Assembly (NCBI RefSeq): GCF_000208745.1
Contig: NC_030856.1
Coordinates: 7,677,965-7,741,964 of the forward strand
Direction: 5' to 3'
DNA from: Theobroma cacao
Lineage: Eukaryota > Streptophyta > Magnoliopsida > Malvales > Malvaceae
DNA: 64,000 nt
In this document: positions 11,521 through 23,892 of the stretch, piece after piece
Position numbering within the stretch: the first letter of the stretch is position 1
Layout of the letters: every line of letters begins with the position of its first letter
Made by a program: the position numbers and the translations under genes
The notes under the pieces: generated by a model
Database searches by the model: none
What the model was told of the DNA's origin: nothing
What the model saw: the letters and a program-made list of their open reading frames with translations, nothing else

Positions 11521-12398
11521 AAAGAGAGTCAAACCATTAATTAATCATAAGTTATCCTAAGCCTTAAATAATTTGGTGTTTTCTCTAGCATCAAGTATTT
11601 ATTTTGCATATTTTTGTTTAATGCATTCATTTATTTTGCTATTATTACTTTACTGTTTTTAATAATTACGGAGATTTTAGGATAAGGGGAGTGTGAGATT
11701 ATTAGTCCAAAGTCGGTATATTCTTTCTCACACATGACACGTCTTGCATTCATGCACAAGCCTTCCACCCAAGCTTTGTCCTTAATTAGGAAGGGGTTAA
11801 GTAGCTATGCTCTCGTGAGGTGATAACATCTGCATGGGCTAGTGAAGACTCTCACTCAGATTGAACCTAGTCCGTTTAAAGCTTGTAATGGGCAAGGACT
11901 AGGGTGCTTTCACTAGTCCGTGTGGATGATAGTGAGGAACGATTTGGGAACCTTTAGCTCTATTTTCAACCCAAACTCAGCATGTAGAATACCAAGAGTC
12001 ACCTTTGCCTAGGTAGAGCTATACTTGTGAGAATATACCCTCTAACTAGGTACACATGAAGGAATTTTCATAGTCCCATTATTCTAAATTTTTCTTTGCA
12101 AAGTAATGAAAGTATCATGTTATTAATTATTTTCATCAGAATTACTTTTGGAATTTCTATTTACTGTACTAACTTGAACTTGTTGTTATTTTTATTTTGC
12201 ATATGCACATTTGCATCATAATTTTGCATATAGGAAAAAGTATTTGTCACTTGACAACCATTTTTTTATGGATGTTATGTGACAAATACATTTAGCACAT
12301 GACCATTCATTTATACACGCATAAATACTAATTTCATGATTATAGGTATTTTCACTTGTAAATAATAAGGGGTTCATTTCTTCATTCATGCATCAATA
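11521..12398 (+). other. TR-GAG leader (untranslated region before gag)
   Basis: No long open frame. Part of this leader (about 11650-11980, containing taagtagctatgctctcg and acctagtccg) is conserved on the minus strand at about 45340-45560 in a related element. A strong hairpin lies near its 3' end (separate entry). Confidence 0.7.
12240..12289 (+). promoter_or_regulatory. Perfect 11-bp hairpin in the TR-GAG leader
   Basis: gtatttgtcac at 12240-12250 is exactly complementary to gtgacaaatac at 12279-12289, with a 28-nt loop, about 110 nt before gag. The position would suit an RNA packaging or dimerization signal; that role is inference. Confidence 0.5.
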
Positions 12399-14080
12399 AT
12401 GCATCTAATTCATATTTATGATTACCAAAATGTTTCAAAAATAGCTCATCCACCTAAACCAAGTGATTATCGTGTCCATCACATTCGTCGACGAGTAAAG
12501 ATCATGGAAGAAGAGCAAAGGGATCAAATGGATAGAATGGAAAAAGCCCAAGAAGAAATGAGAGAACAGTTAGCAAAACTAATGGAATTGATGACAAGTT
12601 TAAGTAAAGGAAAACGAGTGGTTGAAGAGTCAGCTCCGACAGAAAACCCACAAACACAAGACATCGGTAACCCGAGAGAGGATTTACCTTATCCCTCAGG
12701 GTTCACTCCACCCCATGCCTAAACTTTCCAAAGGGTTCACCCGCAAGTCACACCACCTGCTTATTACAACATACCACCCTCAATAGGTCAGCAATTCATT
12801 CATGGGCAATTTGGGTCGAATTTCGAAATAAATCCCGCTGAACCAATACACGTTCCGAATTTAGACGATCTAAAAAAGCAAGAGAAATTAAGAAAGAGCT
12901 CATCACAAATAGGAGAAAACGAAAAAGTTAAAAAAAAGTACGATTTGTTGGAAGAACACCTTCGGGCTGTGGAAGGAGTGAATAGGTTCGGAACCATGGA
13001 TGCAGCTGAGTTATGCTTGGTTCCCAATGTGATAATCCCTCTCAAATTTAAGGTGCCAGAATTTGAAAAATATGATGGGAAAAAATGCTTGATGGCACAC
13101 ATTACCATGTACTACCGAAAGATGGCTGCACAGTCACATAATGATAAGTTGTTAATTCACTTCTTCCAGGATAGCCTAACTGGATCGGTAGCCAGATGGT
13201 ATGTACAGCTTGATCGGAGTTATATCAAAACTTGGAAGGATTTGGCTAGGGCCTTTATGGCACAATACAAGCATGTTGCTGAGTTAGCCCTTGATCGTTT
13301 ATCACTTCAGATCATTGAAAAAAAGACTAGTGAGAGTTTCAAGGAATATGCCCAAAGATGAAGAGACATAGTGGCACAAGTGCAACCACCCTTGACAGAT
13401 AAGGAAATGGCTGTATTGTTTATAAATACACTTAAAGCTCCTTTCTATGAACGGTTGATTAGCAATGCCACAAAAAATTTTGCAGATCTTGTCCTCTCAA
13501 GGGAGATAATTGAAGAGGCAATCAAGAATGAAAAAATTGAGGTGAACGAAACCACTAGCTCCAAGAAAGGGACCACATTTAAGAAAAAGGAAAGGGATAT
13601 ACAAGCAGTTGCTTACACTAGCCCACAAACCCATAATTTCAATCCTTACCATCCATATCATCCATATCCACCTTTCTATCCAAGTATAGGCAACATTGCC
13701 CAGAATCCTTATCCCTATCCACTGATTCCACAACCAATTTTTCATCCGAAAGCACCCACACCTCCACTTATGCCTCAATCATTGTGAAAACCCAACCTTC
13801 AACAATTGCCCATGCCAATCTCTAAGCTTTTGCCTCTACTAATTGAGAATCATTATTTCAGTCTTGTGCCAATAAAGACAATTCCAAACCCATCGGCAAA
13901 GAATTATGACCCTAATGCTAAATGTGACTATCATATAGGGGCAATTGGACACTCCACGAATAAGTGTAGGCAATTGAAAGAGAAAATTAAAAATCTCATC
14001 AAGGATGACACTTTGACCCTTGAGCTTATGGAACATTGGAAATCGACTTTGTCATAGATTGAGGTCTTGTTAAGAAGTTG
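12399..14080 (+). pseudogene. TR-GAG gag polyprotein, four in-frame stops
   Basis: A single frame runs the whole length. It has a charged coiled-coil-like N-terminus (about residues 20-65, rich in Glu, Lys and Met), a linker with Pro/Tyr, and then the retrotransposon gag core: LEEHLRAVEGVNRFG, FKVPEFEKYDGKKC, MYYRKMAAQSHNDKLLIHFF, DSLTGSVARWYVQLDRS and WKDLARAFMAQYKH. A Pro/Tyr-rich tail and a CxYHxGAxGHSTNKC block (degenerate zinc-binding motif) follow. The frame is not shifted; the only lesions are TAA 12720-12722, TGA 13359-13361 (Trp expected), TGA 13785-13787 and TAG 14055-14057, each explainable by one C-to-T or G-to-A change. Recent gag function is therefore plausible for the ancestor. 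The start ATG is the first in this frame after the leader, not certain. Confidence 0.88.
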
Positions 14081-17030
14081 AAGAAAAGCCTCAAGTCTCA
14101 AACAAATTGCTTGCAGGAAAAGTGGATGATTTGAAGTTTTTATTTTTCAAGGGTATGGCAGGAGTAGGATTTTGTTGAAGCTTTAATGTTTTTGTTGGAT
14201 TAATTTTTTTTTTGAAGCTTCTGTTTAATTTGCAAAACGATGTGATATAATTGATTTGGTCAAGGTTTCTATAACATGTTTTCAAGATAAGAAAAAAAAA
14301 AGGGTTTAGGCAATAAAGTGTACACATGTTCTTGAAAGAATTGATGGTTACTGTTGGGAACAAACTTGTCCTTTCAAACATTCTCCAACCATTTCTCCAA
14401 ACACTTGGGAACCGAAAATCACTCAAATAAAGGCTATTCAAGAACTTAAGATTCAAAAAGAAGCAAAGTTTTGAAAATGCATCTACCCTACCTTGTGATA
14501 CCAAAGGACAATGATCTTTGTCTAGGCAATGATCGATGTTATAATTGATTGTTTTGCAAAATTCTTTCTTTAGAAAGCAAGCAAAGCAGACACTCTTATA
14601 AAGACCTTGAATGTAGTAAGTTAATAAATGTCAAGACTATGCTAAAGTCTCAAATATGTCAATACCTCTCAAATTCCTTCAATTTGGATACAAATTGTGA
14701 ACCTTGAACCCATTGTCTAAAGCATCCTTCACCCTTATTCTGGGGCATGATGACTAAAGAACAAGATTACCTAATACCTCCAAGATACCTTGTTTCAAAA
14801 AAATAATAACCTTTTTTTCCTTTCTCATCTAGCAAAAGTATTTCTTGTTATAAAGAGTTAATCATGATGAGGAATCTTGATATTAGATCTTTAAAGGCTT
14901 CTAAGGAGTTTTTATTGTTAAGGGTGGTCCCTTGAACCTTCATTTGAGTGGCTGATTAAGGAAAAAAAACATTCTTGATGAATCCTTTCACTTTGGAAAG
15001 GTTGATTCAATCTTAAGTTGTGAAAAAAGAAAGAAAAAAGAAGAAACAAGAAAGTGAGAGAATGGCGAGGAAAGTCGATAGTGACATTATGCACTTGAAA
15101 TACTCAAATGGTGTTAAAAGTGAAAAAATGAAAACAAATTAACCTTTGATATTAAATTATTCCTTTTTAGGGAATTGATCTTCAATATAAATAACTGTAG
15201 TTGAGAGGATAAATGGCCATGTTTCGTTTTCCCTTCACAAATGAGAAATTATCCACTTGCTACCCTTTTGAGCCTATTAAATTGTCTTTAAAATGCACCT
15301 CAACCAAGGATCACCTCCCATATTGGGGGGGCAATTATGAAGGAAAATTTTTATCAAAAGCATGGATGATAGAAGATTTATTCTTATGGAAAAATGAACG
15401 TTTTATATACTATGGGGGTAGATGCAAATTTGAGTTCTTGAAGATTTCGAACTCAATCCATCAATATGAAAATTGAAAAATACAAAAAAAGAAAAAAGAA
15501 AAAAAGGAAGAAAGAAAAAGCATAGAAGGGAAATGGTGGAAAATGCATGCTTTGAAAGGGACAAATGTCTTTAAAGAGTCCTTTGCGAGGTAATAAATGA
15601 TCCTTGGTTTAATCACCTTTAAATACATGTTTTGGGCCTTTGTATCCATTTTTTCAGAACCCTTAACCATAGCCTACATTACGTGCTTGGAGAAGTCCAT
15701 TTTGATCAAGTGTGGATACTTAAATTGAAGAGCTATCTTATAGAAAGAGATCATACATAGAGAAAGAGATCATCACATAGAGAATGAGACCTTGACTTCT
15801 CTTATTTGCCAAAATTACCTTTTTGAATCCCTTAAGTGATTTCGAACCAAGTTTGAATTTTTCAAAGTGCATGATGGAACAATCAATCAAGAAAAAAAAA
15901 GAAGAAAAATAGAAAGAAAATGTAAGTGAAAAAGATGAAGCTCTAGAATGAAAACCCGAAAGGGCAATCTAGAGCGAAGATGGGAACTTATGAAGTCACT
16001 CATGATTTTAACTCAGGTGATAACAAGAAGCATTAGAGAGAGAGACCATATCAAGGCATCTAAAGTTTGTTGGACACTTTTTAAGTGTATAAAACTCTCA
16101 AGCACCTTAAAGATTCAAGATCTATTGGAAACATCCATACTGAATTTTGAGCCTACCACTTTCAAAATAGTCTTCTGCAATATAAACTTGTAATGGCTGG
16201 TCTTGACATTTATCATCTTGCCACACATCATGAGACTTAGAGAATGTCAAATTTGATTGTGATTTGAAAGGAATCTTTTTACAAAATTTGATTCTAAATC
16301 ACCATACATTTGTGAGCTTAGACAAAGAAACTTCAACTTTTCTTCTTTTCCCCATGAAATGGTGAGAAACCTTTATTGTTGACCAAGATCTCGATGTGTT
16401 AAACCATCCCATCTTTTTAAAAGACCAAATTATCATTTGGCTCATCCAAAATCATTTCAAACAGTAATCATCAATTTTTAAGAGATTTAAACATCACATG
16501 TTTTTTCCAACTTAGATATTTTATCACTTCAACAAGAAAAGTGTGGAAGTGATCCATTCCTGCTCCAACATTCAGCTACTTTGATCATGAAAATAATTGC
16601 ATGGGGCAATTTTGTTATGATTTTATCAAAATCAAGATGTCTTTGAAAACAAAAGAAAAATAAGAGTCTTTACGATCTTTGTGAGGAAAATACTTCAATC
16701 ATTTTTTAAAAAACAATGTGAGGAAGAGCTTTCATGATCAAAAGGCATGGAAGCATTAAAACCCAATTTGAATTGGTGATCTTTTGTCGACAAGGAAATT
16801 GGCAACTGCACAAGAACGTCGTCAAAAGATGCAAAGCCAAGAATAATGATCTTCCAAGTGAGGAATGTGTGGTGCAAAACAAAGGGAAGCAATGCATCAT
16901 TTGTCCATCATTCAATCATGTATACATGTCCAATCATGCACATGACCAGGCATCATCAAAATTAAAAATTTTCAAACAAATGTCAAGACTAATGCATTCA
17001 AGCAATTAAGTGAAGAAAGATTTGAGTTTT
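14081..17030 (+). other. Non-coding interior of the TR-GAG element
   Basis: About 3 kb without pol-like sequence. Short open frames here show no family features. Part (14040-14650) is conserved on the minus strand at 38585-39100, showing that it belongs to the element family rather than being a later insertion. Confidence 0.7.
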
Positions 17031-17733
17031 AAGCCCAATTTAGCTGACATCCAAGATGTTTAAGCCTAGTTATATTGGCACTGAGATGTTTAAGCCCAAT
17101 TTAGCGGGCATCCAAAATGTTTAAGCTTAGTTATATTGGCACAAAGATGTTTAAGCCCAATTTACCTGGCATCCAAGATGTTTAAGCCTAGTTATACTGG
17201 CACCAAGATATTTAAGCCCAATTTAGCTGGCATCCAAGATGTTTAAGCCCAGTTATACTAGCACCGAGATGTTTAAGCCCAATTTAGCTAGCATTCAAGA
17301 TGTTTAAGCCCAGTTATTTTGGCATCGAGATGCTTAAGCCCAATCTAGCTGGCATCTAAGATGTTTAAGATCAGTTATATTGGCATTGGGATGTTTAAGC
17401 CCAATTTAGCTAGCATCCAAGATGTTTAAGCCTAGTTATATTGGCACAAAGATGTTTAAGCCAAGTTATACTGGCACCGAGATGTTTAAGCTCAATTTAG
17501 CTAGCATCCAAGATGTTTAAGCCTGGTTATATTGGCACTGAGATGTTAAGCCCAATTTAGTTGGCATCCAAGATGTTTAAACCCAATTATATTGGCACAA
17601 AAGATGATTAAGCCCAATTTAGCTGGCATCCAAAATGTTTAAACCCAATTATATTGGCATAAAGATGTTTAAGCCCAATTTAGCTAGCATCAAAGACGTT
17701 TAAGCCCAATTATCTTGGCACAAAAGAATTTAA
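17031..17733 (+). repeat. 61-bp tandem repeat array, about 11.5 copies, dimeric unit
   Basis: Unit starts (aagccc) fall at 17031, 17092, 17153, 17214, 17275, 17336 and 17397, exactly 61 bp apart. One extra half unit lies near 17458, then starts follow at about 17488, 17548, 17610 and 17671. Each unit consists of two related halves of about 30 bp: one containing aatttagctggcatcc and one containing agttatattggcac, both ending in agatgttt. The array stands about 560 bp before the 3' LTR, as in Tat/Ogre-type elements. Confidence 0.93.
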
Positions 17734-18185
17734 GTTACGTAGCCTCATTTTGAGATGAGGAACAACCTTTTCTTCTAAAACCTTAGGGTACATCTTTAAG
17801 ACCTCCGGGTAATTAGTTTTAAGATTTCTTCAAAGTTACACTGCCTCATTTTGAAATGAGGAACAACCTTTTCTTCTAAAACCTCTAGGTATATTTTTAA
17901 AAACTCCAAGTTCATTCCCAAAAACTTCGGGTAATTAATTTCAAGATTTCTTCAAAGTTACAGTCTCATTTTGAGATGAGGAACAACCTTTTCTTCTAAA
18001 ATCTTCAGGTATATTTTCAAAACCTCTGGGTACATTCCCAAAACCTCTGGGTAATTAGTTTTAAAATTTCTTCAAAGTTACGTGACCTCATTTTGAGATA
18101 AGGAATAACTTTTTCTTCTACAACCTCCGAGTAATTAGCTTCAAGATTCTTTTTAAGTTACATAGCCTTGTTTTGAGATAAGGAG
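17733..18185 (+). repeat. Second tandem array, units of about 80-120 bp with a hairpin
   Basis: Five imperfect units begin aagttac near 17732, 17835, 17955, 18076 and 18155. Each carries cctcattttgagatgagg or a variant, whose arms cctcat/atgagg can pair, followed by acaaccttttcttctaaaac and a g(g)gtaattag block. Confidence 0.85.
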
Positions 18186-18280
18186 CTTTTCTGATTATTT
18201 TAAAAGAAAACAGAAACTTAATCTGATCCAAGGAAGGTGTCTACATTTTTGCACTATTCTTGATTCTGAAGAATGTACAA

Positions 18281-18291
18281 AGAGGGGCAAC
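18281..18291 (+). other. Polypurine tract of the TR-GAG element
   Basis: agaggggcaac immediately precedes the 3' LTR start TGTAGACAACC at 18292, the expected plus-strand priming site. Confidence 0.8.
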
Positions 18292-18528
18292 TGTAGACAA
18301 CCATTCAAAATTAACCAAAAAAATAAATAATAATATAATATAATAATAATAATAATAAAAACAAAGAGGCCTCCATTGTCAAACCGCCTTCGAAGCATTC
18401 AATGCTCTCTAAGGCAATTGATTTGGGGGTCACCTCCTAGTGTTTTTCTTTGACTTGAAGGTCGCCCATCCGGAAATCATGCTGAGGAGAGCATGATTGC
18501 TTATGACAATTGGTTCTATAAAAACCCT

Positions 18529-21033
18529 TGTAAACACCTAAAAAAAATCAATAAAATAAAATAAATAACTATAAAATAAAATAATAATAAAAAAAGGAAT
18601 GGCTGGGCGTACGCCCAACCATCCCTTCCCCCAACCACCTTGAATGATGGGGGTTCTGACTACCAACTCCTTGGTGCCAGAACCCCATTATCGGGTTGTC
18701 CAAATTTTTGGACAACTTGGCTTTTAAAGATTGACAACCTTCAAAAAGAAAAATAAGGGAGGGGGAATCAAAAAACCCTAGCAGCAGAAAAACAAATAGC
18801 AACAAAAAATCCTTAGTCTCTAACAGCCAACAATCTCTATCTACAATAGCCAAAAATAAAAAAAAAACCAGCATTCAAAAACCCTAGAAAAAATCCCCAG
18901 GCAGCCAAGAAACCACAATCGGCAATCCTAAAAAACCCTAGTAACCTGCAAAAATCCTAGTTCTCTAGCAGCCAGAAACAATCCACAAAAAATCAAAAAA
19001 ATACCAAACAATACCCAAAAATACAAAAAAAAAATGTGTGCAGTGAGAATGGGTTGCGCCGCCGGTTGGGGAGTAAACTATAGAGAAAGATTTGGGTCTT
19101 TGGGTTGGCCTAATCGGCGTCGAAGAGAGAGAATGGGCCAAAGATCGATCGGCTTCCAAGAGGGAAGCCGAAGGGTAGTCGGTTGGGGTGTCACCGGCTG
19201 TAGAACTCGGATCCGGCATTGGGGAAGCCAAATTCGGTTTTTGGGAAACCTGAATCATAGGTGAATCGCCGGTATTGAGGAGAAGAAAATTTAGAGAGGG
19301 AGAAGAAAGAAACTGGAATAACGGTGAGAGAGAGAGAAAAGATTTGGCCTACAAAGGGAGGTCCTGCGCGGGGTAACGGTTGGCGATAAGAAGAAAGAGG
19401 CAAAGAGAGTCCCGTTTTGAGGTGGCCGGCGATTTGGTAGAGAGAAGGGAGAGAGTTTAGGTTTTAGAGAGAGAAACAAGAGGGAAGAAATGAAGAAATA
19501 ATGGAGGGAAGAGAGTTTAAATAACTAGGGTTAGAAGCATTAAACGACGTCGTTTTGGGCAATAGGTGGACAGTAGGCCTTGGAGCGGATCCGTGGGCTT
19601 CCAGTGACGGGTTGGCTAAAGTGGTTTGGTCATTTGGGCCAGTTTAGCCCAATCAGGTAAAAATTTTAACCTTTTTATGAAAATGTTTGTGTTTTAGGCA
19701 GACCCATTTTATATGTTTTTAGGAATATTAGGCAGAATTAATTAATTATTATAGTGTAATGTTCTAAATTTTTAGATGATATTTTAAACTAGGAAATTTA
19801 TACAGATATGAGAATATGGAAATACTAAAGCGTAAAAAAAATAAAAAATTAAATAAGAAAAGAATAAAAAATAATATATATATAATATTTTAGTAAATGT
19901 TTAGTTTTACAAAGAACTTATGTTTAGGAAAATATTTATTACAAATGTATAATAAAAATATAAAAAAATAATGATAAAAAAATTGGCAAATGATAATAAT
20001 ATTCCATGACATTAACTATAAGTACTATGAACCGATGATGGGATGATTGGTCGGGACGCGAGAAGTCGCAATTCCGAGCTAATTTTCCCTAGGTTCGAAA
20101 TCTGAATTAAGGCTCCACCAATATGATGGGAGGGCCTTGATTTTGAGGTTTCGAGATTTTTAATTTTAAATAAATAAAAAATATATATAATGAAAAAAAA
20201 ATACAATAATAAAATAAAAATAAACTTCAAAAGCATATCATATATTTCTATTGAATCATGCATATCATTGCATATAGATATTTTTGTTTGCGAGCATAAG
20301 TCCCGATGATGGGATTTTTCGGAGATCTTGCGAAGGTGAGTTTCTCTCGGAAAGATCCCTAGGTGAAAGGATGTTCCCGGGTCCCACCAGTATGATGGAA
20401 GGGCTCGAGAAACATCTTTAATAAAAGGCTTTCACTCGTATTAGGTTCATTATTCACGAAAACATTATTTTTTAAAGAAAAATATATGATAACCCCGATG
20501 ATAGGATTTATTCGTCGAATTTACAAAGGCGAGTTTCTCGGATAATTCCTTAAGTGAGAGAACACCTCAGATCCCACTAGTATGATGGGCGGATTCGAGA
20601 GAATATCCTCGATAAAAGGTTATTCGTCCGACATTTTTATCTCACGCCATGCATTTCATCTTGCTTCACATTTACATTCCATTTTAGGTTGAATAGGAGA
20701 AAAAAATAAGTGAATAATAGCTAAGGAAATAAAATGAACTTAAAAAATAAAGCCTAATAGAATAATCTAAAAATGGTACTGTTCATGAAACGGGCGTTCC
20801 GGGGGTGCTAATCCTTCCTCGGGAGTAACCGTACTCCAGAACCTAGATCCCGAAAAACGTAGACCAGTTTAAAATTCTTTCGACGGGTTTAAATCTAATT
20901 AAGATTTTATCCATTAGAATCGAGTCAATAGGTGGCCAATCACACCTAGTAAAAAATATTGATGGCGACTCCTAGTTTTTAGAGTTTTCACTCGTGTCTG
21001 GCAGTCCGGTTCTTGGACCCGCACGTTACGACA
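18529..21033 (+). mobile_element. Solo LTR (2505 bp) of a related Tat/Ogre-like family
   Basis: Starts TGTAAACACC, ends CACGTTACGACA, flanked by a perfect 5-bp duplication (accct at 18524-18528 and 21034-21038). It contains the perfect 14-bp palindrome aaacgacgtcgttt at 19542-19555 and the family 3' block near 20765-20870 (gaaacgggcg, gggagtaaccgtactcc). Near 20290-20620 two related blocks each contain cccgatgatgggatt or a close variant. No internal sequence is present, so the element was reduced by LTR-LTR recombination. Open frames on either strand here (for instance 19034-19264) have no family support. Confidence 0.92.
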
Positions 21034-23189
21034 ACCCTAAAACTCTAGTTCAAAAGGTGGATTTTGTGGGAAAAGCCAAGAAACAACCCAGAAAACCTAA
21101 TCTTTCAAAAAAAACCAGATCAAAAAAAAAAACAACCAAACTATCCCATTCTCTAAACCAACAAAACCACAAAATCAGATAAAAAAAAAACTACCAGCCG
21201 ACTACTTAGCCACAATAAAAAAATCACAACCAAAAAAAGAAACCAAAACACTCAAAGAAAACCAAAAATGAGAAATGGGTTTTTTGGGTTTTGAGAGAGA
21301 GTAGGAGAAGGCTGAAAGTTTGAGGGAGAAAAAGGAAGATCTGAAAAAGAAACGAGAATAGAGAAGAAGGAGAGGGGAACAAAAAGGAAAAGTCACCGGC
21401 AGTGAGAGAAGACGCCGGTGAGGAAGAAAGAGGAAGAGAGTAGAAGAAAGAGGGAAAAAAATGAAAAAAGAAAAAGGGGAAGAAAGGACAATCGGGAAGA
21501 GAGAGAATGAAAAAAGAAAAAGAAAAGAAAGAAGTGATTGGAAGAGAAAGAGGAATAAGAAAAGTAAAAAAAAAATAAAAAAATTAGCTTGGGAGAGCAC
21601 CTAAACGGTGCCATTTCAAAGGAAGAAAATGTTTCCTTTTGGGCCTCCCACGATGCAACCTGCAGAGTAAGCTTGATGGGCTGTGCACAGATTATTTGAG
21701 TCATTATTAGAACCCAAGTAAGGTAAAAATCCAATCCTTTTCTTTATGGACTCATTATGGATTCTGTTGTTTAGATTTAGTCCAACTCATTGGGTTGAAT
21801 ATGTAATTAGATGATATAAAATTAAATTAGATTACTTAGTATAGTGTCCTAAAATTTTTAAATAATTTTTTTTTTAAATATGGAAGTTAGTGTAAACAAG
21901 AAACATAAAGGTGAATGTTGATAGTGAAAATAATATAAAATGTTCTAAATAGTTTGTTAGTCATAAAAAATTAGGATTTAGAAGAACATATATATATGTA
22001 AAAATAAGTAAATAAATAGTAAGAAAAGCAATAATAGATTTAGTTTAGTTAAAAAAATCATAATAATAATAAGTGAATGATAAGAATAAGATAAAAAAAA
22101 AAGAAATGTTTATATTTTAAATATATTTAAATACTTGTCAATATAATATATATAAAAAAATATTGCATGACACAACTATAAAATTATAAGAAAAATGAAA
22201 TGATTATTTGAGAGATTCCACTTAAGAAGGGCAAAGAGTTGCCTCTTTCGGGTGGATTTCTTAGGTGCAGAGTTCGAGACAGATTTTCACCGAAGCGTCG
22301 GATAAATCCGAATTCTAAACTCCAATACCCGTTAACTCAAATAATCGTTGTCAAAATATAATAAATAATAAAATACATGATGTAAATATAATTATTATAA
22401 AAAATAATGAAATGATTATTTTGAGTGATCCGAGGATAGAATTTCACCTAAAAAGGGGCAAAGAGTTGCCTCTTTTGGGTTGATTTCTTAGGTGCGAAGT
22501 CTCACAAACCAAATACCGGGCCATGACCGGTGCATGGGCCTAATAGGCATAGCCCAGTAAGCCCAAGCAAGCCTTTTTATGCAAACCCTATCATCATTCC
22601 CAACCATCATTTCTAAAACCACAGATTGAAATTCTGAACTAAAAATATTTCAGTAATATTCTATAGTGACCAAAAACTAACAATTTTATTATGTCAAAAT
22701 AATGTCACCCGTTTGCCAACTCATAGTGGCATCAATAATCAAATATACATAATCGACTTATAATATGGATCCTAGCGGATTACATTACATATACGTGTTC
22801 ACAGGTAACAGACCCTGACCGTCAGCGGAGTGACCTGGATGAAGGTATAGCTATTGAGATGCCATAGTACCTACCAAGAAGACGAGCATACGTGCACAAC
22901 TCAATCTAAGTCCCAACTGCCTCCAAATCTGAAAACATGAAGTTTAAAAACGTGAGTATAAAACTCAGTGAGTGAACATAAGATGGGAACAAGCAATTGA
23001 TAGGAAGAATTTGGAAATCATGATGCACTTGTTTCAAAAACAATGCAATTGATTTAATTTCTTACTAAAAAACCCCTCCTTTCAAACTTTGATTAATGAC
23101 CTCATAGTGTTGCAAAAATCCATGATCATTCCATGAAGTTAAATGGGTGAAAAATATGTCAAAATCAAGCAAGGTGGCAAGTATGTTAG

Positions 23190-23520
23190 CAAGTTTCTCG
23201 CTGCGGTGAGAAATAGTGTCAGTTTGCATATGTTTCAGTTTTTCTATTATATGTCCCACTACAGAAGTCTAATTGACCTGATTTTTTACCATTAGAAAGA
23301 TAAGAGGCAGGGCTACAACTTTGATGTTTACCACTTTTCCCAGTTCGGATGGAAAGGTGGTCAAAATCTTTATCAAAATGAAAGCACTGTACCAGAACCT
23401 GAGAGTTTCTCGCTGCAGCGAGATTTATTTTCGCTGCAGCGAGAACCAAGCCAGTGTAACCCTCCTCCAACCCGAGAGTTTCTCGCTGCAGTAAAAATTA
23501 ATCTCGCTGTAGCAAGAAAC
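23190..23520. repeat. Repeated perfect palindromes tctcgctgcagcgaga
   Basis: The 16-bp perfect palindrome is at 23408-23423. Further copies or near copies of ttctcgctgcagcgagaa occur near 23192-23210, 23430-23445, 23475-23492 and 23500-23520, some with single changes. They lie in the long transcribed (R/U5) part of the minus-strand solo LTR. Confidence 0.85.
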
Positions 23521-23714
23521 AGAGCATTTTAATGAAAATTGGTCTTGTTACATCAAAAGCCATTTTCTTGTTGAAATGAAAAGTAATTTGGGAGCAATTA
23601 ATAATGCCAACACACAACAAAATCATAATTATTTTCACAAACTTTCTATAACATAAATATATATACATATTTGTATATACATACATCAGCATGCATATCA
23701 TCCCGCCACACTCA

Positions 23715-23892
23715 GCTCATGTGCATCCCCCCACATCGTGCACATAGCTAGAGTCATCGTGTGCATCCCCCCACATCGTGCACAAGTAATAGTATCGTGT
23801 GCATCCCCCCACATCATGCACAAGCAATATCATCATCACACTCCCATACCTCGTCGTCACCGGCATGTGCATCCCCCCACATCGTGCACACA
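23715..23892. repeat. Four copies of a GTGCA...TGCAC mini-hairpin repeat
   Basis: gtgcatccccccacatcgtg followed by cac occurs at about 23720, 23761, 23800 (one base changed) and 23867, with spacers of different length. Terminal gtgca/tgcac can pair. Confidence 0.85.

Noticed and set aside
17031..17733. Possible CRISPR-like array
   Set aside because: Repeats are contiguous 61-bp dimers without unique spacers, inside a plant retrotransposon.
19034..19264. 76-codon open frame in the solo LTR (plus strand)
   Set aside because: Arg/Gly-rich with no family features, in LTR sequence; a related LTR does not preserve it.
18529..21033. Part of the TR-GAG 3' LTR itself
   Set aside because: It is absent from the 5' LTR at the matching place, has its own TG...CA ends and a perfect accct duplication.
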